From NCBI GenBank assembly GCA_963794165.1, contig CAWCCT010000005.1:434001-498000 (forward strand): a stretch of DNA of 64,000 bases, written 5' to 3'. The notes beneath the pieces were generated by a model. The model saw nothing but the letters and a program-made list of their open reading frames with translations, searched no databases and was not told the origin of the DNA. The translations under genes and the position numbers were made by a program. Shown piece by piece: positions 61,456-64,000 of this stretch (the first letter of the stretch is position 1; every line of letters begins with the position of its first letter). This DNA is from PALSA-350 sp963794165. GTDB taxonomy: Bacteria > Acidobacteriota > Terriglobia > Terriglobales > Acidobacteriaceae.

Positions 61456-61698
61456 ATGATAACCCAATGTATGAATCCGGAGTGCCGTAAGGAGCTTCAC
61501 TATCTTCGCAGTGGTCGGGTAGTACGCACTACGCATCGAATTGGGGCCCAGGTTCTGGTTGAACACTTTTGGCTCTGCGGCGAGTGCCATATGGACTACG
61601 ACTTCCTTTACACCAAGGACGGCCGAGTTTCCCTTGCCCCGCGACCAAAGTACGTTGCTAGCGCCCGTGTTGACCACGCCCTTTTGTTGGTGTCGTAG
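61456..61698 (+). CDS. Small zinc-ribbon protein of unknown function (80 aa)
   Basis: An 80-residue protein with CMNPECRKELHYLRSGRVVR and HFWLCGECHMDYDF, giving two cysteine pairs that could hold a zinc ion. The rest is short and polar. I do not recognise a function. It lies between galK and dnaE; 61197-61455 before it is AT-rich, with no gene, and must hold its promoter. Confidence 0.7.
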   Translation: MITQCMNPECRKELHYLRSGRVVRTTHRIGAQVLVEHFWLCGECHMDYDFLYTKDGRVSLAPRPKYVASARVDHALLLVS

Positions 61699-61854
61699 CA
61701 ACTTCAGCACCAATTAACTCCAGTCTTGGCTTCGTAGTTTTCTTGAAGTCTGCCTGGCGGCAATTCCAACCCCGCTTTTCCTCAAACTGCACCAGTTCTG
61801 CACACCAACTCGCGCCCTGGGATCAGCTCTGCAGACTAAACTAGAGCTAATCCC

Positions 61855-64000
<2,146 letters not shown>

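Overview
This 64 kb, GC-rich window looks like a chromosome segment of an acidobacterium of the Terriglobia type (inference from gene content and from the many palindromic intergenic repeats; no rRNA is present to prove it). Most genes are ordinary housekeeping genes. One tRNA, no CRISPR array, no prophage and no intact insertion sequence were seen.

Layout. 1-1808: the MsrP/MsrQ methionine sulfoxide repair pair, msrP entering from outside the window with a Tat signal. 1812-5862 (minus): the translation cluster rpsP-khpA-rimM-trmD-rplS-rnhB followed by a PIG-L deacetylase. 5863-9304: an accessory signalling island. A 38-residue secreted peptide gene, a seven-helix membrane protein gene and a membrane-anchored protein gene run leftward; a PilZ gene and a LuxR-type regulator with a degenerate receiver domain run rightward. 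9389-19522: two tiny genes, a Gfo/Idh oxidoreductase, leucine-degradation type enzymes (enoyl-CoA hydratase, HMG-CoA lyase and an acyl-CoA carboxyltransferase), uppS, an XRE regulator, an HD hydrolase and envelope proteins of unknown function. 19640-20301: a VapBC-like toxin-antitoxin pair with a perfect palindromic operator.

20360-25677: cdsA-dxr-rseP, a YbgC thioesterase and a polytopic membrane protein. 25854-33651: VanZ-like protein, a small B12-binding protein, a polyprenyl diphosphate synthase, YajQ, TatD, metG and argS. 33897-37738: pstS, a PfpI-type protein, pepA and smpB. 37951-41161: a type II secretion/type IV pilus-like set in which the secretin carries a C-terminal cohesin-like domain, followed by two pseudopilins. 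41395-48092 (minus): the proteostasis cluster tig-clpP-clpX-lon-engB. 48305-61196: a CPCC protein, a lipoprotein mutarotase, a family 5 uracil-DNA glycosylase, a DUF3309 protein, tRNA-Gly(CCC), then a rightward carbohydrate cluster (GT-C glycosyltransferase, secreted debranching-like glycosidase, frameshifted GH127, GH2, galK) that suggests use of arabinose- and galactose-containing glycans. 61456-64000: a small zinc-ribbon protein and the first third of the dnaE reading frame upward to the window end.

The intergenic spaces carry several families of long inverted repeats. The two arms of one copy match each other better than they match other copies, and the inner stem appears to change by paired substitutions between copies, so the folded shape seems to be what is maintained. 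These repeats and the secreted-peptide/seven-helix operon are the two features least explained by known annotation. Starts were chosen by reading family N-termini, gene overlaps and Shine-Dalgarno spacing by eye; all functional calls are from motif recognition without database searches.
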